From assembly GCA_045576735.1 (NCBI GenBank), contig JAZNGZ010000107.1, forward strand, positions 1 to 37,616: a stretch of 37,616 nt of DNA, given 5' to 3'. This DNA is from RGIG4079 sp045576735 (GTDB lineage Bacteria > Bacteroidota > Bacteroidia > Bacteroidales > Muribaculaceae). Below, piece by piece: positions 6,666-15,169 of the stretch. The translations under genes and the position numbers were made by a program. How positions within the stretch are numbered: position 1 is the stretch's first letter; each line of letters begins with the position of its first letter. Below the pieces are notes generated by a model, which worked only from the letters and a program-made list of their open reading frames with translations, was not told the DNA's origin and ran no database searches.

Positions 6666-8465
6666 TTAATCTTCGGAATAGTGACGTAGCACTCGCCTAT
6701 AGGAGTTGAATATCTTAGATTTAGATACAAATCCTACATATTTGCCATTTTCAACTACCGGCAAGTTCCATGCTCCTGTGCGGTCAAATGTTTTCATCAC
6801 ACTTTCCATGCTTGCGCCAACTTCTACGCGTGCCGGCGGCATGCTCATGAAGCGACGTACATACATTTTGCGATATAAGTCGGGTCGGAACATGATGTTG
6901 CGAATTTCATCGAGCAACACAATACCAAGAAGTTCTCCGTTTTCATTTACAACCGGGAATAGGTTGCGGTTGGATTTTGAAATAACATCAACCATTTCTT
7001 TAAGGCTCATTTCGGGCTTCACTTTGGCGAAGTCTTTTTCAATCACGCTATCCATTTTGAGCAGAGTCAATACGGCTTTATCTTTATGGTGAGTGAGGAG
7101 CTCGCCACGTTGAGCCAAACGCATGGTGTAGATGCTATATGGCTCAAATAATTTGATAGTGCCATATGATATGGTTGAAACAATTAACAATGGAAGGAAT
7201 AGGTCATAACCACCTGTAAGCTCGGCAGTGAGGAAGATTGCCATAAGTGGCGCGTGCATAACCCCCGACATCACACCTGCCATGCCCATCAATGCAAAGT
7301 TTTTAATTGAAAGGTCTAAGCCGAATAAATGGTTAAGAAGGAATGCAAAGAAGAACCCCGACATACAACCTACATATAGAGAAGGTGCAAAAGTACCCCC
7401 AACGCCTCCACCTCCATTAGTGGCCGATGTGGCAAATACTTTTGTGAGAATAATCAATCCAATGAATATTATTATAAACCACACATCGTCTTTGTCGCCA
7501 TAGAAGATACTACCATTGGCAATTGATGAGGGATTGCCACCTAAAAGGTCGATAATAGCTGAATAACCTTCGCCAAATAACGGTGGGAATAGGAATATTA
7601 GCCCCGAAAGAATTAAGCCGCCAACTAGGGTCTTTTTCCATGGTGTGCCTATCTTTTTAAACACATTTTCCATCATGTTCATCACTCGTGTAAAGTAGAG
7701 CGATGACATGCCGCAAAAGATACCTAATAATATCACGAATGGAATGCGGTTAGTGGCAAACGATTCACTTTGTACAAAGAAGAATTCGAAGTCATAGCCG
7801 GTAAATACATATGCCATAGTCGCACTAGTGATTGAGGCGATGAGCAATGGCATAATTGACACAGTGGTGAGATCGAGCATCAGCACTTCAATGGTGAATA
7901 GCATACCGGCAATAGGTGCTTTGAAGATTCCGGCAATACCGGCAGCAGCTCCACAACCAACTAAAATCATTAAAATGCGAGGCGAAAGACGGAACATCTG
8001 CCCTAGGTTTGACCCTATTGCCGACCCGGTGTAAACAATTGGCCCTTCAGCCCCAACAGAGCCGCCAAACCCAATTGTTACCGAACTGGCCATTATTGAT
8101 GAATAGATGTTATGGCGTTTTAATCGGCTCTTGTTTTGAGAAATGGAATGTAACACTCTCGTTACCCCGTGTGAGATGTTGTCTTTTACAATATATCGCA
8201 CAAATAGTGAAGCAAGGATGATGCCCACTACAGGGTAAATGATATAAAGGTAGTTGCCTTGTGTAATATTTATGTGAGAAGTAACTATATCGGAGAAAAA
8301 GTGGATAAGTGTCTTTAAAAGTAATGCGGCACTTCCACATAATATCCCGACAATTAGTGCTAAAAAGATAACGAATGTGCGTTCTTTAATGTGTCGCTCG
8401 CGCCACATCACAAGTCGTAGAAACTGCTCGTTTATTCGTTCTTTTATAGTTGATATATTAAGCAT
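6666..8465 (-). CDS. ClC-family chloride channel/transporter with C-terminal CBS pair
   Basis: Inner-membrane ClC protein of 599 residues: about ten or more helices up to residue ~430, then two CBS domains (about 470-590) that usually bind adenine nucleotides and gate transport. Visible ClC motifs are GSVGAEGP with the external gating glutamate at Glu140, AGMLFTIEV (187-194), GTFAPSLYVG and GYDLFLP with the conserved Tyr. Two positions are unusual. Where E. coli ClC has the internal proton glutamate (Glu203) this protein has Val194, as in animal ClC channels. The selectivity motif GSGIP is replaced by SHGVT (98-102). Chloride or another anion is the likely substrate; whether it is a channel or an H+ antiporter is open. 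The gene starts 3 nt after the sugar transferase stop, so it is the last gene of an operon with tsaC. Confidence 0.92.
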   Translation of the reverse strand: MLNISTIKERINEQFLRLVMWRERHIKERTFVIFLALIVGILCGSAALLLKTLIHFFSDIVTSHINITQGNYLYIIYPVVGIILASLFVRYIVKDNISHGVTRVLHSISQNKSRLKRHNIYSSIMASSVTIGFGGSVGAEGPIVYTGSAIGSNLGQMFRLSPRILMILVGCGAAAGIAGIFKAPIAGMLFTIEVLMLDLTTVSIMPLLIASITSATMAYVFTGYDFEFFFVQSESFATNRIPFVILLGIFCGMSSLYFTRVMNMMENVFKKIGTPWKKTLVGGLILSGLIFLFPPLFGEGYSAIIDLLGGNPSSIANGSIFYGDKDDVWFIIIFIGLIILTKVFATSATNGGGGVGGTFAPSLYVGCMSGFFFAFLLNHLFGLDLSIKNFALMGMAGVMSGVMHAPLMAIFLTAELTGGYDLFLPLLIVSTISYGTIKLFEPYSIYTMRLAQRGELLTHHKDKAVLTLLKMDSVIEKDFAKVKPEMSLKEMVDVISKSNRNLFPVVNENGELLGIVLLDEIRNIMFRPDLYRKMYVRRFMSMPPARVEVGASMESVMKTFDRTGAWNLPVVENGKYVGFVSKSKIFNSYRRVLRHYSED

Positions 8466-8468
8466 AAA

Positions 8469-9887
8469 TTATATTCCTTTGCCGGTAAACACGGTGTGAA
8501 TCGTGTAGAATATTATTTTTAAGTCTACTGCAAATGATACATTTTCGATGTAGAGTAGGTCATACTTCAATCGGCTTATCATCTCATCAACTGTAGACGC
8601 ATATCCATATTTTACCATTCCCCATGACGTAATACCCGGTCTCACTTGATGAATAAGGGAGTAGTATGGCGCTTTAGGGATGATTTGTTTGATATAGAAC
8701 TCGCGTTCGGGGCGAGGACCAACAAGCGACATATCACCTTTGAGGACATTCCAAAATTGAGGAAGTTCATCAAGACGGTATTTACGCATTGTTTTGCCTA
8801 GTTTGGTGATACGAGGGTCATCGAGAGTTGACAAAGTAGGTCCATTGGCTTCAGCATCAACTCGCATTGACCTGAATTTATATATATAGAATGGTATTTT
8901 GTGATGACCTATTCGTTTTTGTTTATATATAACCGGTCCTTTTGAATCGCATTTGATGAGAATGGATAGAATAAGCAATAGCGGAGATATGACTATAAGG
9001 GTGATTAATGATATTATTATATCGCTCACTCGCTTGATGTTTATGGTGCTTTCACTCATGTCGGCACGGGAAATGTCGACAAGCGGCTCACCTACCACAT
9101 TTGACACACGAGCCTTAGCTGTTAGTAAGTGGTAAAGGTCGGGAGATATATACATCGGCAAGTCGAGAGGAAACAATCGATTAATTAATGCCATTGTTGC
9201 CTTCATGCCATGTCGATGAGGTATTACTATGAGATTTTTAATGTCGTAATCTTTGCACAATTGAGGAAGTTCTTCCATGCTATATATTGGAAGGTTTAAC
9301 TTCCTTGACTCGTGGTTTTCGCACGATTCTACATAGCCAATAATGTTAAATCCCATTGATTTTTTTGAGGTGCGCAACTTTTCTTCAAGTTTTACGGCTG
9401 CTTGTGAAGTTCCTATTATTAACGTGTTAAACGACCATTCGCGTCGGTGTATCTTGTGAGTAGCAACTTGGGTGATGCAGAATCGACATATATACACAAT
9501 GCAAAACATACAGCCATAGAGTATTACAATTAACTCATAGCTCCTAAGACGGTCGGGTACATCATCATTAATTAAAGCGATGAAATATATAGCTATTGTA
9601 CCTATGAAAGAAGTGCTTAATGTCGATACAATTTCTTGAAGTCTCGATTTCAAAAAAACTTTGTTGTAATACCCCGATAGGTAGAAGATACATAGCATCA
9701 TGATGGGAAAGAAAACTTGTCCCATTATGATTTGATTTGAAGTGAGAAACGTTCCTAATGAGGCATAATTGGTTTGATTAGTGAGAATGAAATAAAAACG
9801 GACAATGTTAAATAGCATCCAGGCGATATTGGCCGAGATGAAGTCGCTCATGATATAGAGCCATCGTTGTCGAGATTCGCTAATCAA
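8469..9887 (-). CDS. Polyprenyl-phosphate sugar-1-phosphate transferase (WcaJ/WbaP-like)
   Basis: Initiating enzyme of exopolysaccharide, capsule or O-antigen synthesis; it places a sugar 1-phosphate on undecaprenyl phosphate at the inner membrane. The 472-residue protein has four or five N-terminal membrane spans (to ~140), a Rossmann-like middle domain starting at LIIGTS (156-161), a hydrophobic hairpin at 290-311 and a cytoplasmic catalytic domain with KFRSMR (337-342), DELPQFWNVLKGDMSLVGPRPE-type residues (Asp373, Glu374, Pro391-Glu394). This is the full-length two-part architecture of WcaJ rather than the short PglC type. Its start overlaps the tsaC stop by 4 nt (ATGA), indicating translational coupling. 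No other polysaccharide genes lie beside it, so it may serve a remote cluster. The sugar specificity is unknown. Confidence 0.92.
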   Translation of the reverse strand: MISESRQRWLYIMSDFISANIAWMLFNIVRFYFILTNQTNYASLGTFLTSNQIIMGQVFFPIMMLCIFYLSGYYNKVFLKSRLQEIVSTLSTSFIGTIAIYFIALINDDVPDRLRSYELIVILYGCMFCIVYICRFCITQVATHKIHRREWSFNTLIIGTSQAAVKLEEKLRTSKKSMGFNIIGYVESCENHESRKLNLPIYSMEELPQLCKDYDIKNLIVIPHRHGMKATMALINRLFPLDLPMYISPDLYHLLTAKARVSNVVGEPLVDISRADMSESTINIKRVSDIIISLITLIVISPLLLILSILIKCDSKGPVIYKQKRIGHHKIPFYIYKFRSMRVDAEANGPTLSTLDDPRITKLGKTMRKYRLDELPQFWNVLKGDMSLVGPRPEREFYIKQIIPKAPYYSLIHQVRPGITSWGMVKYGYASTVDEMISRLKYDLLYIENVSFAVDLKIIFYTIHTVFTGKGI

Positions 9888-10453
9888 GGTCGTAAAATCT
9901 TAATTGCGCCGTCGTGGCTAAGTTTAATCACACTTGATGGAATTGATTTGCTTATGTCGTTGCGTCGATGGGTTACAACGTAATCTACCCCTTTAACTAT
10001 TTCTTCACATATCTCGTTAAAAGTCGATGGGGTGGGGAGGCCGCTCACATTGGCCGATGTCGATACAAGGGGGCGACGGAAAGTATTACATAGACGGCGT
10101 GAAAAATCTTCGCGAGTGATTCTAATGCCAACACTTCCATCCTCGGCACATAATTCATTGCAGAGGTTTATAGCTTTGTCATAAACAATTGTCAAGGGCT
10201 TTGTTGCAACGTCGATTAAATCATATGCAATTTCGGGAACATCATCAACATAGCGTGACAATTGATTTTCGTTGCCGAGCAACACGATGAGCGCCTTACT
10301 GTCACATCGTTGTTTTAATTGGTATACCCGTTTCACGGCTTTGCTATTTGTAGCATCGCAACCTATTCCCCACACAGTGTCGGTGGGATATAGTATTAAT
10401 CCGCCTTGACGCAAAATTTCGCAAGCCTTTTTTATGTCGTCGTCAATTGACAT
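9884..10453 (-). CDS. tsaC: L-threonylcarbamoyladenylate synthase (TsaC/Sua5/YrdC)
   Basis: Makes threonylcarbamoyl-AMP from threonine, bicarbonate and ATP, the first step of t6A37 modification of ANN-decoding tRNAs, in the cytoplasm. The 189-residue protein has the YrdC signature KKACEILRQGGLILYPTDTVWGIG split by normal spacing, a KxR region (QLKQRCDSKALIVLL) and the STSANVSG block near residue 140, all expected of an active enzyme. It lacks the extra C-terminal Sua5 domain. I chose ATG 10453; an in-frame GTG at 10471 would add six residues, but the family usually begins close before IKKAxxxL. It is first in an operon with the sugar transferase and ClC genes. A promoter box lies at 10507-10514. 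Confidence 0.92.
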   Translation of the reverse strand: MSIDDDIKKACEILRQGGLILYPTDTVWGIGCDATNSKAVKRVYQLKQRCDSKALIVLLGNENQLSRYVDDVPEIAYDLIDVATKPLTIVYDKAINLCNELCAEDGSVGIRITREDFSRRLCNTFRRPLVSTSANVSGLPTPSTFNEICEEIVKGVDYVVTHRRNDISKSIPSSVIKLSHDGAIKILRP

Positions 10454-10506
10454 TATATTATGATTGGTCACGTTAATTCAGTTAATAGTTTCCTATTATA
10501 ATAATG

Positions 10507-10514
10507 CAAAGATA
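10507..10514 (-). promoter_or_regulatory. -7 box of the tsaC operon promoter
   Basis: On the minus strand the sequence reads TATCTTTG, an exact TAnnTTTG match, giving a leader of about 50 nt before ATG 10453. The region expected to hold the -33 element is occupied by a heptanucleotide tandem repeat. Confidence 0.65.
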
Positions 10515-10520
10515 ATAATA

Positions 10521-10550
10521 AGAATTGAGAATTGAGAATTGAGAATTGAG
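10521..10550. repeat. Heptanucleotide tandem repeat (AGAATTG x ~4.3)
   Basis: Four perfect copies of AGAATTG begin at 10521, 10528, 10535 and 10542, followed by a partial AG. The array ends 6 bp upstream of the -7 box of the tsaC operon and so overlaps the -33 region. Slippage would change promoter spacing or upstream sequence by 7 bp steps. Confidence 0.85.
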
Positions 10551-10830
10551 AAATTTAGATAATGATTGTTGTTTAAAGAAGTTTTTTTTCATTAGTTGTT
10601 TTTTTATTGGTTGATATTTTAACAAATTAACATTAGACGATTGGTTGTGTTAACCATGTTCTATCTAAATTAAAGAGTGTTAATTGTGAGTGTTAAAATT
10701 AAACTGTTTGATGAAATTGTGGTCATAGATTACAAAGGTTATAGTTAGTAGATAAGTTAGTTCCAAGTATCCATAATCGAAACACACTACACAGAAGTAA
10801 TTAAAACTTTTTCATAGATATATAATGTAA
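10551..10830. other. A/T-rich intergenic DNA, no gene seen
   Basis: Between the repeat and the NADH dehydrogenase terminator. I find no reading frame with coding character, no TAnnTTTG box on either strand, and no tRNA-like cloverleaf. Confidence 0.5.
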
Positions 10831-10862
10831 AGCAGCCTTCACTCGTGAGAATGGAGGCTGCT
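10831..10862 (-). terminator. Terminator of the NADH dehydrogenase gene
   Basis: AGCAGCCT (10831-10838) pairs perfectly with AGGCTGCT (10855-10862), extended by weaker TTC/GGA pairing. It lies 26 nt past the stop of the minus-strand gene. The following minus-strand sequence is A/T-rich but without a clean T-run. Confidence 0.65.
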
Positions 10863-10888
10863 ATATTATTGCTGATGTTTGAATCTAT

Positions 10889-12175
10889 TTACAATGTTGA
10901 GGAGTCTTTCTTTTTGGGATATTTTGTAGGGTGGAACAACAATCGCAATGATGTGCTATAGGTACAATATGCCCATATCCAATTTATCAATACGTTGAGC
11001 TTGTTGCGCATACCTAGTATTGAAATAAGGTGGACAAACATCCAAGTAACCCATGCCGGACGTCCATAAAGGTGGATGTGCTTCAAATCGGCAACAGCGC
11101 GGTTGCGCCCCACTGTAGCCATGGTGCCCTTGTCGACATATTTGAATTTCTTTGTAAAATCATTTTTGTTGAGATTTTTGGCAAGAGTCACGGCTTGTTG
11201 TATGGCCACTTGGGCTAATTGTGGATGCCCTGTAGTGGGATAGTCATCGTTGCACAAGAAACTGATGTCACCAATAGCATATACATCTTCAACTCCGGCA
11301 ACTTTATTATATTCATCGACGACAAAACGATTGCCACGAGCCATTTCGGGAGTGCCGCCAATAAATTCGAAAGGCTCTCCGGTAATACCGGCAGTCCATA
11401 TAACCATTTCACTATATATCTCCTCGCCCGATGCCAATGTGATAATGTTGTTATTATATGACTTCATGGTGGTTTCAAGTTTCACTTCAACCATGAGGTG
11501 GCCAAGGTATTCGCGTGCTTCGCGCGACGCGCTTTCGCTCATGGTGCGAAGAAGTCGGTCGGTGCCTTCGATGATTGTGATTTTTAGGTCGTCGGTAGAC
11601 AGGTCGGGGTATTCGCGATGTAAAATATATCGCTTCATTTCGCCTATGGCTCCGGCAATTTCCACACCAGTGGGCCCACCGCCAATAACAGTGAAACTTA
11701 ATAGCTTGCGACGCTTTTCAGGGTCTTTAGTGATGCAGGCTTCTTCAAGTCGATATAGTATTTCGTTGCGGCAACGAAGAGCCTCGCCGGTGCTTTTGAG
11801 AGTGTAAACTTGCTCCTTTAATCCCTCAATGCCAAAGAAGTTATTTGTAGTGCCTGCAGCAATAACTAAAATATCGTAGGGTATTTTGTCATATTGTGTT
11901 GTGATTTCTTTTTTTGAGAAATCGATAGATTTCACATCTCCCATGTTAAAATGAGCACCCTTCACTTTTCCTTTACGCAACTCGCGACGGAAAGGGAATG
12001 AAATGCTGCCGGGGTCGAGGCCCGATGAGGCTATTTGATAAAATAATGGGGGAAAACTGTGATAGTTGTTGCGGTCGATAAGCAATACATCATATTTTTT
12101 CTTGTTGATGTGCTTGAGGAGATTTAGTCCGCCAAATCCTCCTCCGATAACCACAATACGTTTTTTCTCTGTCAT
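10889..12175 (-). CDS. ndh: Type II NADH:quinone oxidoreductase (NDH-2)
   Basis: Single-subunit FAD enzyme that passes electrons from NADH to menaquinone at the inner face of the cytoplasmic membrane without pumping protons. The 428-residue protein has the N-terminal FAD-binding GGGFGG (11-16), the second dinucleotide motif IGGGPTGVEIAG (164-175) for NADH, and the C-terminal FAD block DVYAIGDISF. The last ~60 residues form the amphipathic and hydrophobic membrane anchor region (TWMFVHLISILGM, LINWIWAY) typical of the family. It is monocistronic: a -7 box at 12287-12294 gives a leader of about 108 nt, and a hairpin follows the stop. Confidence 0.92.
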   Translation of the reverse strand: MTEKKRIVVIGGGFGGLNLLKHINKKKYDVLLIDRNNYHSFPPLFYQIASSGLDPGSISFPFRRELRKGKVKGAHFNMGDVKSIDFSKKEITTQYDKIPYDILVIAAGTTNNFFGIEGLKEQVYTLKSTGEALRCRNEILYRLEEACITKDPEKRRKLLSFTVIGGGPTGVEIAGAIGEMKRYILHREYPDLSTDDLKITIIEGTDRLLRTMSESASREAREYLGHLMVEVKLETTMKSYNNNIITLASGEEIYSEMVIWTAGITGEPFEFIGGTPEMARGNRFVVDEYNKVAGVEDVYAIGDISFLCNDDYPTTGHPQLAQVAIQQAVTLAKNLNKNDFTKKFKYVDKGTMATVGRNRAVADLKHIHLYGRPAWVTWMFVHLISILGMRNKLNVLINWIWAYCTYSTSLRLLFHPTKYPKKKDSSTL

Positions 12176-12286
12176 ACCTGAAACAATCTTAGTAAAAAAA
12201 CAAATGATATAAACTGAGTTTTGGGATTCCTATAAAATTGTTTTGTGATTTCAGTGGAATTCATAGAAATTCCCTTAAATATTTAG

Positions 12287-12294
12287 CAAAGATA
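12287..12294 (-). promoter_or_regulatory. -7 box of the NDH-2 promoter
   Basis: Minus strand reads TATCTTTG. The leader of about 108 nt carries a small hairpin, GGAATT (12256-12261) with AATTCC (12268-12273), close to the transcript start. Confidence 0.6.
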
Positions 12295-12369
12295 CTGCTT
12301 AAAATGTGAAAAATCAACAATTAGTTATTAAAAATGGCTTTTTATGGATGTGATTGATGACATATTTTG

Positions 12370-12377
12370 TAAATTTG
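12370..12377 (+). promoter_or_regulatory. -7 box of the SGNH hydrolase promoter
   Basis: TAAATTTG matches TAnnTTTG and predicts a leader of about 58 nt before ATG 12439. It is divergent from the NDH-2 promoter 76 bp away. Confidence 0.6.
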
Positions 12378-12438
12378 CATAATTGATATGGGATTTTTAG
12401 CTATTTTCCTGTATTTTTATTAATTTGATTTTTAAATT

Positions 12439-13137
12439 ATGACTAAAAGAATAATTACATTTCTAGTATTTGGTTTGTTCATGTTTGGTGGCCCCGTGGC
12501 TCAGTCTTCGCATAAAGGAAAGAAACAATGGGCACAATATAATCGCTATGAAACTGTGAATAAAAAAATGACTCAAGCACCCGATGTGGTCTTTATGGGG
12601 AACTCTATTACTGATAATTGGGCAAAGTTTGTACCTCAGTTTTTTACTGACAATAATTATGCCGGTCGTGGCATTAGTGGGCAAACAACCGATCAGATGC
12701 TTGCACGTTTTCAACAAGATGTAGTGGAATTGCACCCAAAGGTTGTAGTTATTCTTGCTGGTATTAATGACATAGCGCAAAATAATGGGCCTATTTCTAA
12801 TGAAGCGATTTTAGGAAATATAAAGTCTATGTGCGACATTGCACGTGCTAACGATATTGAGCCGGTGTTGTGCTCTATATTGCCATGTGACTATTTTGTG
12901 TGGCGCAAAACAATTAAGCCGGCACCTATAGTGGTGGAAATGAATAAACTGATAAAAGATTATGCCCAAGCTAAAGGCTATGCCTATGTTGATTATTATA
13001 CTCCGTTGGCAACTGCCGATGGCGCATTGAAACCACAATATACTAAAGATCGTTGTCATCCCACTGTGGCCGGTTATGAGGTGATGATGCCCATTGTTCA
13101 AAATGTGCTTAAACCCATTCTTGAAAGTAAGAAGTAA
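12439..13137 (+). CDS. Secreted SGNH/GDSL hydrolase
   Basis: Exported esterase or lipase-like enzyme of the SGNH hydrolase superfamily. The 232-residue protein starts with a signal peptide (basic MTKR, hydrophobic to ~20, cleavage near VAQ-S). The four diagnostic blocks are present: GNSIT with nucleophile Ser56, GRGISGQTT with the block-II glycine, GIND with Asn110, and DRCHP with catalytic Asp204 and His207. It resembles the platelet-activating-factor acetylhydrolase/rhamnogalacturonan-acetylesterase-like members common in gut Bacteroidales, which deacetylate polysaccharides, but the substrate is unknown. The TPR gene starts 23 nt later, so both are probably in one operon. Confidence 0.92.
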   Translation: MTKRIITFLVFGLFMFGGPVAQSSHKGKKQWAQYNRYETVNKKMTQAPDVVFMGNSITDNWAKFVPQFFTDNNYAGRGISGQTTDQMLARFQQDVVELHPKVVVILAGINDIAQNNGPISNEAILGNIKSMCDIARANDIEPVLCSILPCDYFVWRKTIKPAPIVVEMNKLIKDYAQAKGYAYVDYYTPLATADGALKPQYTKDRCHPTVAGYEVMMPIVQNVLKPILESKK

Positions 13138-13160
13138 AAGGGGGAGTCTGATAGGTTGCT

Positions 13161-15035
13161 ATGCGTTTTGGGGTGTTATTAATCATCGCAATAGTGTTGT
13201 CCTTTTCTGCAAAAGGACAGATTAACACTGACCAAGTGGTTGCTAGCGGACTGCAATCGTTTGATGAAGATGATTATGTGATGGCAATGCAATATTTTAA
13301 TTTGGCAATTCAGTCAAAGCCCAATCAAGCAGCCCCTTATCTATATCGAGCCATAGCAAAATTTAATTTGGAGGATTTCGCAGGAGCAGAAAAAGATGCT
13401 TCGCATGCTATTGAGCTAAATCCTTTTCTTAAGGATGTATTTGAGGTGCGAGGTGCAATACGTCATAAATTGGGAAAATATAATGAAGCTATAGATGATT
13501 ATAGTGAAGCTCTTGAAGTATTGCCTCAAAACAAGTATTTGTTATATAATTTAGCAATGCTTTATGAAACAAAAGGAAGCAAGGATGAATCAAACGCTAC
13601 GTTTGATAAATTGTTTGAGTTGCATCCTCGTTTTGATTATGCTTATAGCGGTTATGCTAGGGTGTTACTGAATGATAGAGATACGGTAAATGCTATTTCA
13701 AACCTTGATAAAGCTATTGGTTTAAATGAGTACAATCCCGATGATATGACTCTTCGCGCTCATCTCAATTTCCTTGAAGGAGATACATTAAAGGCTTTTA
13801 ATGATATTGATGCGGCGATTAAGTTGCGACCTCGTACTTCTCAATATCATATGATAAGAGGGCAGATGTTATATTTATGTGGTGAATATAATCGCGCTAT
13901 TGTTGAATATTCAATAGTGGCTGATATTGAATCGTCAAATTTATATGCACAATATAATAAGTCTTTATGCCGATATCGAAATGGTGATTTCATTAATGCA
14001 GAAAATGAAATTGATGCGTTGATTGTGACGGCACCCGAAATGGCATTGGCTCATTTCTTGAAGTCGGTATTGTGCGAAAAACGTGGAGACAAAAATCTAG
14101 CTACAGTTCATCATAAAAAGTATGTGGAGTTTGCTGAGAATGAAAATGCTCAAGAACCCAACCAATTAGGAAAAACTCCTGTATTAGCGGTTGTTTATCC
14201 ATCGGTTGAAATCCCTATTAGATATAATTGCCCCGACCTACGTATTGCAAAAATTAATGAAAAGAAACCATTACGACTAGAGCCATTGTTTGCAGTTTCT
14301 TTCTATTCAATGAGGGTTGACCCACAATTCAGTTCGTTGTATCTAAAAGAGATCGAGGAGATAAATTCATCAAAGTTGTTGCGCTATGATTTGATAGTAA
14401 CAAATCGAGAACCGGGAGTGAATGATTCGATTAATTTGTCTGACCATTTGCAGGCAATAGACTACTACAATTATCATATTAATGCTCACACTCCTCGAGC
14501 CATCGATTATTTTGGTAGAGCCATTGATTACTATATATTACGTGACTATACGTCATCAGTCGCCGATTTGGACAAGGCTGTCGCATTAGCCCCTGATTTT
14601 GTGTTAGGTTATTATGTGAGGGCAATAGCAAAATCTAAAAAAATAAAGATTGAAGAACTTATTGGTAAAGAGGTAGCGGCTCAATCATTTGATGCGAATA
14701 GCGTTGAAAATATTGAATCATATGGCGAATTAATGCATATATTGGAAGATTGGGATAAGGTTATTTCCTTGCGTCCGCGTATGGCAATAGCTTATTATAA
14801 CAAAGCGACAGTATTAATAGCTCGAGGTGATATTGCAGGGGCAATAACAGAGTATGATAAAGTGATTAGTCTTGAACCTTATATGGGTGAAGCATACTAT
14901 AATAGGGGGTATGCCTATCTAAAGCAAGGTGAAGTTGAAAAGGCTCAAGCCGACTTTAGCAAGGCGGGAGAGTTGGGCGTAACTTCAGCGTATGATATGC
15001 TAAGGGAATTGTCAAAGATGAGTATAGAGCGATAG
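13161..15035 (+). CDS. Exported TPR-repeat protein
   Basis: A 624-residue protein with a signal peptide (hydrophobic residues 4-16, probable cleavage before Gln20) and many 34-residue tetratricopeptide repeats. Repeats cover roughly 25-310 and 450-620, with clear TPR positions such as AAPYLYRAIAKFNLEDFAGA and GEAYYNRGYAYLKQGEVEKA. A central stretch of about residues 325-440 is not TPR (PVLAVVYPSVEIPI, RLEPLFAVSFYSMRVD) and may be a separate small domain. TPR arrays are protein-binding scaffolds, here presumably periplasmic or outer-membrane associated. It follows the SGNH hydrolase after 23 nt and is likely co-expressed. No enzymatic motif was seen; the partner is unknown. Confidence 0.85.
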   Translation: MRFGVLLIIAIVLSFSAKGQINTDQVVASGLQSFDEDDYVMAMQYFNLAIQSKPNQAAPYLYRAIAKFNLEDFAGAEKDASHAIELNPFLKDVFEVRGAIRHKLGKYNEAIDDYSEALEVLPQNKYLLYNLAMLYETKGSKDESNATFDKLFELHPRFDYAYSGYARVLLNDRDTVNAISNLDKAIGLNEYNPDDMTLRAHLNFLEGDTLKAFNDIDAAIKLRPRTSQYHMIRGQMLYLCGEYNRAIVEYSIVADIESSNLYAQYNKSLCRYRNGDFINAENEIDALIVTAPEMALAHFLKSVLCEKRGDKNLATVHHKKYVEFAENENAQEPNQLGKTPVLAVVYPSVEIPIRYNCPDLRIAKINEKKPLRLEPLFAVSFYSMRVDPQFSSLYLKEIEEINSSKLLRYDLIVTNREPGVNDSINLSDHLQAIDYYNYHINAHTPRAIDYFGRAIDYYILRDYTSSVADLDKAVALAPDFVLGYYVRAIAKSKKIKIEELIGKEVAAQSFDANSVENIESYGELMHILEDWDKVISLRPRMAIAYYNKATVLIARGDIAGAITEYDKVISLEPYMGEAYYNRGYAYLKQGEVEKAQADFSKAGELGVTSAYDMLRELSKMSIER

Positions 15036-15125
15036 AATATATAGCCAATATGTGGCAGAATTGTGATTTATTGCGAAAATTTAAAAATTAGTTAGTTATT
15101 TTTAGCCAATGTCATTTTTTTTGTT

Positions 15126-15133
15126 TAACTTTG
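15126..15133 (+). promoter_or_regulatory. -7 box of the DUF4301 gene
   Basis: TAACTTTG matches TAnnTTTG, with a leader of about 33 nt before ATG 15170. This separates the gene from the TPR operon upstream. Confidence 0.65.
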
Positions 15134-15169
15134 GGTAATAATTAATTATACTAACATAAATAAATCCTT

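Noticed and set aside
10220..10260. YVDD motif as a hint of a reverse transcriptase
   Set aside because: It lies inside the tsaC reading frame (SRYVDDVPEIAYDL), with no other reverse transcriptase motif nearby.
10521..10550. CRISPR-like array
   Set aside because: The units are 7 bp, contiguous and without spacers, so this is a simple tandem repeat.
10740..10800. TTAGTTCCAAGTATCC as a possible tRNA T-arm
   Set aside because: No acceptor stem, anticodon arm or D-arm can be built around it.
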